Source of the DNA: Algivirga pacifica
GTDB lineage: Bacteria > Bacteroidota > Bacteroidia > Cytophagales > Flammeovirgaceae
Assembly (NCBI RefSeq): GCF_039543525.1
Contig: NZ_BAABJX010000012.1
Coordinates: forward strand, 1-21,252
Direction: 5' to 3'
DNA length: 21,252 bases
Of this stretch, positions 8,517 to 15,043 are shown piece by piece. A program made the position numbers and the translations under genes. The first letter of the stretch is position 1. Every line of letters begins with the position of its first letter. The notes beneath the pieces are model-generated. The model was given only the letters and a program-made list of their open reading frames with translations, was not told the origin of the DNA and made no database searches.

Positions 8517-9229
8517 TAATCCAAGGCCATCACTTTTCCTGATCCAGAAATCTCAGCCTCCACCTTTGGTGTTCCTAAATAGTATACATTTCCAGAGCCT
8601 GAAATATCCACTACCATATTCGATTCTATCTGTGTGTAAACATCTCCTGAACCCGAGATGTCTATGGTTGCCTGCTGTCCAAGTAGTGTCTCGGCATGTA
8701 TATTTCCTGAGCCTTCAATCTCATAGTCTACCTCTTTTGCACTACCTGATAGGACTACCTCTCCTGAGCCATCGATAGCCACCATCAGCTTTTCGGTATT
8801 GATATCCCCCTCAAAGTTTCCTGAGCCTTCAATTTCTAAATCAAAACTCTTCTCTGATTGAAATGTGGTCAGCAATTCTATGTTTCCACTCCCATCGATC
8901 TCCACCTTACTTAGGTCTTTCACGGAAATATAGATTTCCAAAGGCTCCCGTTTTGCTACGGACTGCTTAAAATCAATCTCCCACTCTCCATCTTCCACAT
9001 TTGTTCTTAATAAATCAATGATGTTTTCTTGCCCGTGAACTTCAATTGATTGTTCATTCTCTACCTGCGTCAAATAAACATTCGCAGAGGTCTCCAGGTC
9101 AATGGCTGTAATTGGAGCATCTACCACAATTTCCTTCATAATAGCCTCTCCTTCCCCCTGAATTCCTATGATACTCTCACATCCCATCAATAGTGTGCTA
9201 ATTCCGATAATGCCTAATAGTTTCTTCAT
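8516..9229 (-). CDS. Head-GIN (DUF2807) domain lipoprotein
   Basis: From the chosen ATG the protein begins MKKLLGIIGISTLLMGCES, a lipoprotein signal with the lipidated Cys at residue 17. A GTG/ATG start 13 codons upstream would bury the signal and is less likely. The mature protein contains seven GSG turns, in the contexts IDGSGN, IEGSGN, IDGSGE, IEGSGN, ISGSGD, ISGSGN and ISGSGK, spaced 18-22 residues apart. This is the hallmark of the head-GIN/DUF2807 family, thought to form a right-handed beta-solenoid. It should be anchored in the envelope, perhaps at the cell surface. Its ligand is unknown. A perfect 14-bp palindrome just upstream of the start may be an operator. Confidence 0.85.
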   Translation of the reverse strand: MKKLLGIIGISTLLMGCESIIGIQGEGEAIMKEIVVDAPITAIDLETSANVYLTQVENEQSIEVHGQENIIDLLRTNVEDGEWEIDFKQSVAKREPLEIYISVKDLSKVEIDGSGNIELLTTFQSEKSFDLEIEGSGNFEGDINTEKLMVAIDGSGEVVLSGSAKEVDYEIEGSGNIHAETLLGQQATIDISGSGDVYTQIESNMVVDISGSGNVYYLGTPKVEAEISGSGKVMALD

Positions 9230-9244
9230 GGTTTCTTTTTCGTT

Positions 9245-9258
9245 TAAGTAATTACTTA
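9245..9258. promoter_or_regulatory. Palindromic candidate operator upstream of the head-GIN gene
   Basis: TAAGTAATTACTTA is a perfect 14-bp palindrome whose near edge lies 15 bp upstream of the chosen ATG at 9229. Its size and position suit a binding site for a dimeric repressor or a 5'-UTR element. AT-rich palindromes also arise by chance, so the call is tentative. Confidence 0.3.
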
Positions 9259-9527
9259 TGTACATCACAACAGATGGTGATCATTCACATCCTAGATGTA
9301 TAAGTACCCCACGACCCTTATCCACTTAACTTTATTTAACATTTATCCTCTGTTATAGGGGAACCATTTTAGAAAAGTTCATGCCCTGATTACTTTTATA
9401 ATCTCCTATTCAATTGTTTTTGTTTTTTTATTCTAAAACCCTTCAAAATCCGTAACTTTTTGTCATCGCCTTCGTTTTTCGAGGTTGATAAAGTTTATTT
9501 ATAGCCAATACGATTAACCAATTAAAT

Positions 9528-10274
9528 ATGTCATTTCTAAAGAAAACATTGGCCGGTATAGGGATCGGCAACATGAAAATTGATACTATTCTGGATTTCC
9601 AAGAGGTAGAGGCAGGAGAAGAAATCACTGGCCGTATTGAAATCACTGGTGGAAATGCTTCTCAAGAACTGAGAGGAATCAACATCTTACTGATGAGTCA
9701 GTTTCATACGGAAGATGGAGAAGAGCATGTAATCACTCTTGAAAATTACCGTATTGTTGATGGAACTATTGTTGAGCCTAAAGAAGAGCTTACGGTTGAT
9801 TTCAGCATTCCCATTCCCAACGACACCCCTGTTTCCTTTGGCAATTCGACCACTTGGTTACGAACAGAAGCAGACGTAGCACAGGCAGTAGATCCTGAGG
9901 ATAACGATGAAATCATTATTGCTCCACATGCACTACAAGCTACAGTGATGGAAGGTATTGAGAGTTTGGGATTTTCCTTGAGACAAGCCGAATTTGAATA
10001 TGCTCCTCCAAGTCTTGGAGGACGTTTGGACTTTGCTCAGGAACTAGAGTTTGCTCCAAATTCCAATAGTATTTTTGCCCGTAAGATGGATGAGCTGGAA
10101 GTGGTCTTTATTATGGATGCCCACAGTATAAAGGTTTATTTCGAGATCGATAAAAAAGGCAACTGGCTGGAAGAGCGTATGGGACTAGACGAAACAAAAA
10201 TGATGTTAGACTTACCATATGGTCAATCATTCACAGCCCATGACGTCAGTGAGTTTCTTCTGAACCAACTCTAG
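9528..10274 (+). CDS. Spo0M-like (SpoOM family) arrestin-fold protein
   Basis: This 248-residue protein starts MSFLKKTLAGIGIGNMKIDTIL and continues with VEAGEEITGRIEITGG. That is the characteristic N-terminus of the sporulation-control Spo0M family (SpoOM, PF07070): a short amphipathic start followed by an arrestin-like beta-sandwich in which a polarity-altering hairpin mediates interactions. The length is typical of the family. In Bacillus the protein influences sporulation and cell-cycle control. In a non-sporulating Bacteroidota a role in cytoskeleton or membrane scaffolding is more likely, but that is inference. There is no signal peptide, so it is cytosolic. It is transcribed divergently from the head-GIN gene, and the next gene lies beyond a 178-bp repeat element, so it is probably monocistronic. 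Confidence 0.85.
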   Translation: MSFLKKTLAGIGIGNMKIDTILDFQEVEAGEEITGRIEITGGNASQELRGINILLMSQFHTEDGEEHVITLENYRIVDGTIVEPKEELTVDFSIPIPNDTPVSFGNSTTWLRTEADVAQAVDPEDNDEIIIAPHALQATVMEGIESLGFSLRQAEFEYAPPSLGGRLDFAQELEFAPNSNSIFARKMDELEVVFIMDAHSIKVYFEIDKKGNWLEERMGLDETKMMLDLPYGQSFTAHDVSEFLLNQL

Positions 10275-10279
10275 TTTTT

Positions 10280-10457
10280 GTTCATGATGTTTAATTGCAC
10301 TTCGTGCGTTCATAATGTTTAGTTGAGTTGATTTGTTGATTGATTCAATCAACTCATCACAAAGTGATGAAGTGTTACAATTCTTGGATTCAAGACGCCA
10401 TGTGATGGGTTCAACTAAACATTATGAACGAGCGAAGCTCAACTAAACATCATGAAC
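10280..10457. repeat. Nested inverted-repeat element, copy 1
   Basis: The left arm has two near-copies of a 20-bp unit (GTTCATGATGTTTAATTGCA... and GTTCATAATGTTTAGTTGAG) joined by a small hairpin GCAC-TTC-GTGC. The right arm carries the inverted equivalent, with the joining hairpin GAGC-GAA-GCTC. The 80-odd bp between the arms include further palindromes (GTTGATTGATTCAATCAAC and CATCACAAAGTGATG). The element fills most of the spacer between the Spo0M and DUF3109 genes. A related copy lies at 11701-11811. No coding capacity is seen, and it resembles a BIME/MITE-like dispersed repeat. Confidence 0.8.
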
Positions 10458-10497
10458 AATTATTAATTATTTAGAAGAATTCCTGATCAATCCTGAC

Positions 10498-10505
10498 TAT
10501 ATTTG
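10498..10505 (+). promoter_or_regulatory. Candidate -7 promoter element for the DUF3109 gene
   Basis: TATATTTG matches the Bacteroidota -7 consensus TAnnTTTG exactly and lies 42 bp before the ATG at 10548, downstream of the repeat element. No clear -33 TTTG was found at the normal distance. Confidence 0.45.
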
Positions 10506-10547
10506 CGTTTTGTAGAAAAAGAAGATATTGAAGGATAATACCAAGTT

Positions 10548-11129
10548 ATGATCATTGTAGATAATGCCATCCTAAGTGATGACCTAGCAGAACAGTTTTT
10601 TGTTTGTAACTACGAGAAGTGCAAGGGTGCTTGTTGTGTAGAAGGAGATTTGGGTGCTCCACTGGAGGAAGAAGAACTTCCGATCATGGAAGAAATCTAT
10701 GAAAAGGTAAAGCCTTATATGAGTGAAGAGGGAATTGCTGAAGTTGAAAAGCAAGGCTATTACATCAAGGACTTTGAAGGTGATTTTTCTACACCAACCA
10801 TTAATAATAAGGAGTGTGCCTATGCCCTATATGATGAGAAAGGCAACTTACAATGTGCGATAGAAAAGGCTTACAAGGACGGTAAGATTGATTACCAAAA
10901 ACCAATCTCTTGTCACTTGTATCCTATACGTATTAGCAAGTACGACCAATATGACGCACTCAACTACGACCGTTGGGAGATCTGTAGTGATGCTTGTGTA
11001 TTGGGAGAATCTTTACAGGTTCCTGTCTACCAGTTTTCTAAAGGCCCTCTGATTCGTAAGTACGGTCAGGAATGGTACGATAAGTTGGAGAAAGAAATTG
11101 AGATGAGAAAAAAAGAAGGATTGCTTTAA
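10548..11129 (+). CDS. DUF3109 family cysteine-cluster protein (YkgJ-like)
   Basis: This 193-residue cytosolic protein has nine cysteines: Cys20, Cys25, Cys29 and Cys30 in the cluster CNYEKCKGACC, then Cys90, Cys103, Cys122 (ISCHLYPIRI), Cys146 and Cys150 (CSDAC). This matches the DUF3109 family, related to the YkgJ/zinc- or iron-chelating cluster proteins. It probably binds an Fe-S cluster or zinc, but its reaction is not known. The full family architecture appears intact. A -7 box lies 42 bp upstream, and the stop codon sits in the loop of a perfect bidirectional terminator shared with the convergent coiled-coil gene. Confidence 0.85.
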   Translation: MIIVDNAILSDDLAEQFFVCNYEKCKGACCVEGDLGAPLEEEELPIMEEIYEKVKPYMSEEGIAEVEKQGYYIKDFEGDFSTPTINNKECAYALYDEKGNLQCAIEKAYKDGKIDYQKPISCHLYPIRISKYDQYDALNYDRWEICSDACVLGESLQVPVYQFSKGPLIRKYGQEWYDKLEKEIEMRKKEGLL

Positions 11130-11146
11130 GCAATCCTTCTTTTTTT
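11108..11146. terminator. Perfect bidirectional terminator
   Basis: The 17-base arms AAAAAAAGAAGGATTGC (11108-11124) and GCAATCCTTCTTTTTTT (11130-11146) are perfectly complementary around the loop TTTAA. That loop contains the stop codon of the DUF3109 gene. The A and T runs at the ends give a U tract to both transcripts, so it should terminate both the plus gene and the convergent minus gene ending at 11145. Confidence 0.93.
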
Positions 11147-11636
11147 ATACAACGGTAGATACCAACGCTATTGCAGTAGACATCGCAATCAAAAAGCCGA
11201 AAATGGCTAATCGTCTTAAGCTGCTTAACTGTTTCTCCTGCTCATTAATTGTCTCTTCCTGCTCTTGCAATTGCTTTTGTAACTTTTCAATCAGTGAGTT
11301 CGTTTTTTCCAAAGCACTCTCCTGCTTAGCCACTATTTTACCCTGCTGCTTGCGCTCCAATGTCAGCATTTGTTCCAACTCCTCCTTGGTGATATGCTCT
11401 TTCTGGGTAAAATTCTTTACTTTTTCTTCATACTCCTCGCTCAGTTGCTGTAGCTTTCCCTTAAGCGCATTAGAATCCTTAACCGATTCTTCCAACTTCA
11501 GGTATTGTTCCTTAATTGCTTTTTCTTTTTCTGAAAACTCTTCCTGAAATTGCTGCCAGGCTTGACCGTAATTATCTTTCAGGTCACGTAATGTATCTCC
11601 TAAGTTCTTATCCTTTAGTGAATCCCATAAACCCAT
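11145..11636 (-). CDS. Tail-anchored coiled-coil protein
   Basis: This 163-residue protein has no signal peptide. Residues 1-30 (MGLWDSLKDKNLGDTLRDLK) may form an amphipathic helix. Residues about 30-142 are a long, Glu/Lys/Gln-rich segment with heptad-like spacing, predicted to be coiled coil. Residues about 144-161 (AIFGFLIAMSTAIALVST) form a single hydrophobic helix at the very C-terminus. The arrangement suggests a cytosolic rod fixed to the inner membrane by its tail. I recognise no family. It converges on the DUF3109 gene and shares its terminator. The plus-strand reading across it is Ser/Cys-rich and is an antisense shadow. Confidence 0.7.
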   Translation of the reverse strand: MGLWDSLKDKNLGDTLRDLKDNYGQAWQQFQEEFSEKEKAIKEQYLKLEESVKDSNALKGKLQQLSEEYEEKVKNFTQKEHITKEELEQMLTLERKQQGKIVAKQESALEKTNSLIEKLQKQLQEQEETINEQEKQLSSLRRLAIFGFLIAMSTAIALVSTVV

Positions 11637-11700
11637 AATTGTAGCGCTATTTTATTGAGATAATTAATTGCTTAATCAATATACACAATTAACAAAAATT

Positions 11701-11811
11701 GTTCATGTTGTTTAATTGAGCTTCGCTCGTTCATGATGTTTAGTTGAGAGTATTTATAGATTCATCCCTTAAACATCATGAACGAGCGAAACTCAATTAA
11801 ACATTATGAAC
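11701..11811. repeat. Nested inverted-repeat element, copy 2
   Basis: The left arm has two near-copies of the 20-bp unit GTTCATGATGTTTAATTGAG joined by the hairpin GAGC-TTC-GCTC. After a spacer of about 24 bp the inverted arm follows, with GAGC-GAA-ACTC at its centre. It lies between the coiled-coil gene and yceI. It is shorter than copy 1 because the centre lacks the extra palindromes. The two copies bracket the DUF3109 and coiled-coil genes. Confidence 0.8.
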
Positions 11812-11858
11812 GAAAATTAATTATATAGGTTAGCATTCACTAAAATCAGAACCAAACA

Positions 11859-12428
11859 ATGAACTACAGAATACTATTTACGCTACTATGCTTTATAGCC
11901 ACTTTGCAAACAGGATATTCCCAGAAGATCTATCAATTCAAAAAAGGGAGTGTTTCTTTCTTTTCTGAAGCACCTCTGGAAAATATCGAAGCCCAAAATT
12001 CCAAAGTCAATGCTTTACTTAATATGAAAACTGGAGAAGTTTTTTTTAAGATTGAAATAAGGGGATTTAAGTTCAAGAAGGCATTAATGGAAGAGCATTT
12101 TAATGAAAACTATATGGAAAGTGAGCAATACCCCTTTGCTACTTTCAAGGGAAAGATCCTACAATTTTCAGAAGCACGACTCAACGAAAAAGACACTACC
12201 AACTTTTCGGCTAAAGGGATCATCAACCTGCATGGAGTCGAAAAGGAATATACTGTTGACGTTAGCTTACAACAAAAAAAGGAAGAGCTCTTCACTGCTC
12301 AAAGTACTTTCCAGATACGTTTGGAGGAACATTCCATCAGCATCCCAAAGCTTGTCTTTCAAAATATTGCCGAAGTAGTAGACGTACAACTTCAGGGGAC
12401 TTTTATACCATTTGATGGAAAACTATAG
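11859..12428 (+). CDS. YceI family protein
   Basis: This 189-residue protein has a signal peptide (MNYRILFTLLCFIATLQTGYSQ) and is therefore periplasmic or exported. The mature part matches the YceI beta-barrel/lipocalin-like family, which binds isoprenoid or other long lipids. Visible family features are the opening FKKGSVSFFSEAPLENIEA, the central HFNENYMESEQYPFATFKG and INLHGVEKEYTVDVSL. YceI proteins often occur beside membrane electron-transport or outer-membrane genes. Here the next gene is a DUF5777 barrel. The stop codon overlaps the first bases of a heptamer tandem array, so spacing to that neighbour may vary between strains. No strong promoter match was seen. Confidence 0.88.
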   Translation: MNYRILFTLLCFIATLQTGYSQKIYQFKKGSVSFFSEAPLENIEAQNSKVNALLNMKTGEVFFKIEIRGFKFKKALMEEHFNENYMESEQYPFATFKGKILQFSEARLNEKDTTNFSAKGIINLHGVEKEYTVDVSLQQKKEELFTAQSTFQIRLEEHSISIPKLVFQNIAEVVDVQLQGTFIPFDGKL

Positions 12429-12556
12429 CAGTGAGCAGTGAGCAGTGAGCAGTGAGCAGTGAGCAGTGAGCAGTGAGCAGTGAGCAGTGAGCAGTGAGCA
12501 GTGAGCAGTGAGCAGTGAGCAGTGAGCAGTGAGCAGTGAGCAGTGAGCAGTGAGCA
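12427..12556. repeat. Heptanucleotide tandem array (AGCAGTG, about 18.6 copies)
   Basis: A 7-base unit repeats without any change over 130 bp, starting inside the yceI stop codon (12426-12428) and ending 69 bp before the probable start of the DUF5777 gene. Because 7 and 3 are coprime, every plus-strand frame meets TGA each 21 bases, so the array is untranslatable on that strand. The minus strand is open in all three frames. The lack of substitutions implies recent expansion or active homogenisation. Confidence 0.97.
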
Positions 12557-12624
12557 AACTATTTAAACAACCAATGGTAAGCAATAACTATTGTATGTTA
12601 TTCGTAAACAAAAAAGCCATTTCA

Positions 12625-13512
12625 ATGACGAAATTATTTATGAAGACTTTTTTCTCTATACTACTTTGTGTCCTATTGCTTCCAGCATTGCATGCTCAAG
12701 ACCTGGAAGCCTTGATGAATCAAACCACGGAAACCTCGAAACAGTATACCACCGCCACCTTTAAGACCACAAGGGTTATTAACCTTCACTCCGTAGAAAA
12801 CACCCATGCCGGAACTTTGGACTTTAGGATTTCCCATCGCTTTGGGACGATCAATAGTGGCTGGAGAGACCTTTGGGGACTAGACAATTCCATGGTTCGC
12901 TTCAATTTTGAATACGGTCTAAACGATGCCCTGATGATCGGTGTTGCCCGCAGTACCTATCAAAAAACCTATGAAGGGTACTTGAAATACAAACTACTGA
13001 AACAGTCTACTGGAAAAGTCAATATCCCTATCACGCTATCTGCTTATACAAATATAGCCATCAATACCTTGGAGTTTCCAGAAGACCGTGAACCTGGCTT
13101 CCAGAACAGACTTGCCTTTACCAATATGATCATCATAGGACGAAAGTTCAACGATAAATTAAGCCTACAAATCAACCCTATACACGTTCATAAAAACCTG
13201 GTAGAAAAAAAGGAAGAAGCCAATGACCTCTTCGCTTTGGGAACTGCCGGAAGATACAAGATCAGTAACCGGGTGGCACTAACGGGGGAGTACATCTATC
13301 TATTTAGAAATGAACAAACTCCTACCGTACTAGGCATCACTCCGATTAACAATGCTTCTGTAGGTGTAGATATAGAAACAGGCGGACACGTATTCCAACT
13401 ACATCTCACCAACTCTCGTGCGATGGTTGACAAAGCCTTTATTAGTGAGACTTTGGGAGAGTGGGCTGCTGGGGATATCTACTTTGGGTTTAATATACTG
13501 AGGGCGTTTTAA
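12625..13512 (+). CDS. DUF5777 family beta-barrel protein
   Basis: From the ATG at 12625 the protein starts MTKLFMKTFFSILLCVLLLPALHAQ, a good signal peptide, so this start is preferred. An open frame reaches back to a GTG at 12550 inside the heptamer array, but that would put 25 unrelated residues ahead of the signal. The mature part alternates short beta strands with features of the DUF5777 barrel family: TTRVINLHSVENTHAGTLDF, ISHRFGTINSG, and the C-terminal FGFNILRAF ending in Phe like outer-membrane barrels. It is probably an outer-membrane protein. YceI next to DUF5777 is a combination I associate with Bacteroidota. Its transported or bound substrate is not known. Confidence 0.85.
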   Translation: MTKLFMKTFFSILLCVLLLPALHAQDLEALMNQTTETSKQYTTATFKTTRVINLHSVENTHAGTLDFRISHRFGTINSGWRDLWGLDNSMVRFNFEYGLNDALMIGVARSTYQKTYEGYLKYKLLKQSTGKVNIPITLSAYTNIAINTLEFPEDREPGFQNRLAFTNMIIIGRKFNDKLSLQINPIHVHKNLVEKKEEANDLFALGTAGRYKISNRVALTGEYIYLFRNEQTPTVLGITPINNASVGVDIETGGHVFQLHLTNSRAMVDKAFISETLGEWAAGDIYFGFNILRAF

Positions 13513-13545
13513 TTTTTAATGATTAATTTTTAATTTAAAATTAAT
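13509..13545. repeat. AT-rich direct and inverted repeat at the DUF5777 gene end
   Basis: The 12-mer TTAATTTTTAAT occurs at 13509-13520 and 13523-13534 and is followed by the partly inverted TTTAAAATTAAT. It overlaps the stop codon at 13510-13512. It could fold into a weak AT hairpin, but no GC-rich stem is present, so I call it a repeat and not a terminator. Confidence 0.5.
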
Positions 13546-13586
13546 CCCAACAAGTCTTACTATATTTTTACACTAATCAGAAATTG

Positions 13587-13985
13587 ATGAAACGATTATC
13601 TCATGCACTACTCCTACTCTTATTCTGTATTATTGGATGTGATTTCTTTGAAGAAGAAATTGTGGATGTTTATTCTACTGGCAATTTAATTAACCAATGG
13701 GAGTTGATTAAATACGAGCAAGGCTTTGCTGAATCCCTTCAATGGGAAAAAGGGGATAATACTGCTACATGGACCTTTGCCTCAAATGGAATACTAACCG
13801 TAGAAATTAATCCCTTGATGTCATTCTTCCCCTTACAATCAGAGGGAACTTATACTTTTGAAGTACAAGACGATAGTCTTTTTATAGGCGAAAAGGGTTA
13901 TTATCATATCATTCAAAATGATACCCTCATCATTTATGACAAAGTTGAAGTGGATGGCCCTAAAGCAACTTTTGTGAAAGAGTAA
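13587..13985 (+). CDS. Small lipocalin-like lipoprotein
   Basis: The protein starts MKRLSHALLLLLFCIIGCDFF, with a lipobox (CIIGC) and a lipidated Cys. A TTG one codon upstream is not a better start. The mature part of about 115 residues has the pattern of small Bacteroidota lipocalin-like lipoproteins: an early conserved Trp (NQWELIKYEQ), then ATWTFASNGILTVEI, GTYTFEVQDDSLFI and NDTLIIYDKV, consistent with successive beta strands. I assign the fold with low confidence and no ligand. A near-match to the -7 element (TATATTTT at 13561-13568) lies 18 bp before the start. Confidence 0.6.
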   Translation: MKRLSHALLLLLFCIIGCDFFEEEIVDVYSTGNLINQWELIKYEQGFAESLQWEKGDNTATWTFASNGILTVEINPLMSFFPLQSEGTYTFEVQDDSLFIGEKGYYHIIQNDTLIIYDKVEVDGPKATFVKE

Positions 13986-13998
13986 AATACTTAATTTA

Positions 13999-14032
13999 GC
14001 CTTGGTTGCTGCGTCTTCGCAACAACCAAGGC
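13999..14032. terminator. GC-rich hairpin after the small lipoprotein gene
   Basis: The perfect 10-bp arms GCCTTGGTTG (13999-14008) and CAACCAAGGC (14023-14032) enclose a 14-base loop, in which GCG and CGC can pair further. It lies 14 bp after the stop of the small lipoprotein gene. No T tract follows on either strand, so it may be a factor-assisted terminator or mRNA-end stabiliser. Confidence 0.5.
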
Positions 14033-14065
14033 ATATCTTAAGTGGACTCACTCAAGAAAATCCTA

Positions 14066-14228
14066 AGAGCTTGTTTGGAATACGTCTTCAGATAGAAAAT
14101 TCCTCTAATCACTGTTCAAATCGACTCAAATTTTCAACAAATAGAACCACTATTCTTCTCAAATTTGAATCAATTTGAACAGATTATAGAAATTTTCTCT
14201 ATCTAAATCAGTATTCCAAACAAGCTCT
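14066..14228. repeat. 163-bp MITE-like imperfect inverted repeat
   Basis: The outer 18 bp are perfect inverted repeats: AGAGCTTGTTTGGAATAC (14066-14083) and GTATTCCAAACAAGCTCT (14211-14228). Inside, the arms remain similar over about 60 more bases each, sharing for example AGATAG, TCTRTAATC-like, TGTTCAAAT and TCAAATTT blocks, at roughly three-quarters identity. The whole element could fold into one long hairpin. It has no coding capacity and no obvious target-site duplication. The right end covers the stop codon of the minus-strand lipoprotein gene. Confidence 0.8.
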
Positions 14229-14877
14229 AATGCTTCCAATCAAAATAAAGCTCTTGTAAAGACTCTTGCCCTTCTTTCCTTTGCAAACAGATCCATCCTT
14301 GTAAAGCACCTCCTGCAGGCACTTCTTTCCCCCATAATTCTTCCTCCATAAAGGTTTTCAGTTTTTGATTGCTTTTATAGGCTACCGTAAAATTCAAGGC
14401 AGTAATCCCCCCGAACAATAATGCTCTGCTTGGGGTCGTACCGACATAAACTCTGTCTCCAACATTTACACCTCTCACAGGAGGAAATTCACTAGATGCA
14501 ACTATAATGGCGGGCAACATATACGCCAGATAGCGAAATGGATGCTGTCTAAGCTTTTTCTCTATTTGACCTGAGTCAACTATCGTACATTGGCTACCTG
14601 CTTCAAAAAGCTGCAATCGATCTCTGGTTAACACAATGGGCTTTCCAGAATTATTTTTCACTTCTACAGGAACAAAATACCAGTCTCGTCGAGCAGTTTT
14701 TCGTCTATACCGTTTGGTTTTCGTAAGGTATTGTTCTTCTGAGGCATAATTAAAAACTACTTCTCCCTGATTGAGCTGTTTATCTAGTAAAACATCATCT
14801 TTCTGAATTACTTTGTAAGGTGTAGCACAAGCGGTAAACACCAATAACAGTAAGTAATAGTGTAGGTTATTTTTCAT
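14227..14877 (-). CDS. Hypothetical lipoprotein
   Basis: The 216-residue protein starts MKNNLHYYLLLLVFTACATP, a lipoprotein signal with the lipidated Cys at residue 17. The mature region contains a basic segment (TKTKRYRRKTARRDW), then a beta-rich stretch WYFVPVEVKNNSGKPIVLTRD that resembles an immunoglobulin-like strand pair. It also has a hydrophobic segment, YLAYMLPAIIVASSEF, at about 117-132. No family is recognised. The final codon and stop lie inside the right end of the MITE-like inverted repeat, so the C-terminus may have been set by that insertion. A 166-bp gap separates it from the next upstream gene. Confidence 0.65.
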   Translation of the reverse strand: MKNNLHYYLLLLVFTACATPYKVIQKDDVLLDKQLNQGEVVFNYASEEQYLTKTKRYRRKTARRDWYFVPVEVKNNSGKPIVLTRDRLQLFEAGSQCTIVDSGQIEKKLRQHPFRYLAYMLPAIIVASSEFPPVRGVNVGDRVYVGTTPSRALLFGGITALNFTVAYKSNQKLKTFMEEELWGKEVPAGGALQGWICLQRKEGQESLQELYFDWKH

Positions 14878-15043
14878 TTTAAAATAAAATAGTAAAGGGT
14901 ATTATGTTATCTTTTTGTCTGAAACAAGGATACCACACTATTTTATTTTTTCACCAAAAATAGAATCGTTTTTAACTGAATGAGAGTGATTTTTAACAAG
15001 TAAAAATAGTCCTTAACAATAGATTATTAAATTTTAAGAAATC

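Noticed and set aside
10280..10457. CRISPR-like array from the repeated GTTCATGATGTTTA units
   Set aside because: The units are few, arranged as inverted nested arms with no regular unique spacers, and no cas genes are nearby.
11203..11547. 114-codon plus-strand frame across the coiled-coil gene
   Set aside because: It is Ser- and Cys-rich low-complexity sequence that mirrors the Glu/Lys/Gln codons of the real gene on the other strand.
12550..12624. Upstream GTG start for the DUF5777 gene inside the heptamer array
   Set aside because: It would place 25 residues before a clear signal peptide. The ATG at 12625 gives a normal exported protein.
13999..14228. tRNA or structured RNA gene in the spacer
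   Set aside because: The strong pairing is explained by one simple hairpin and a long imperfect inverted repeat. No cloverleaf or conserved T-loop sequence is present.
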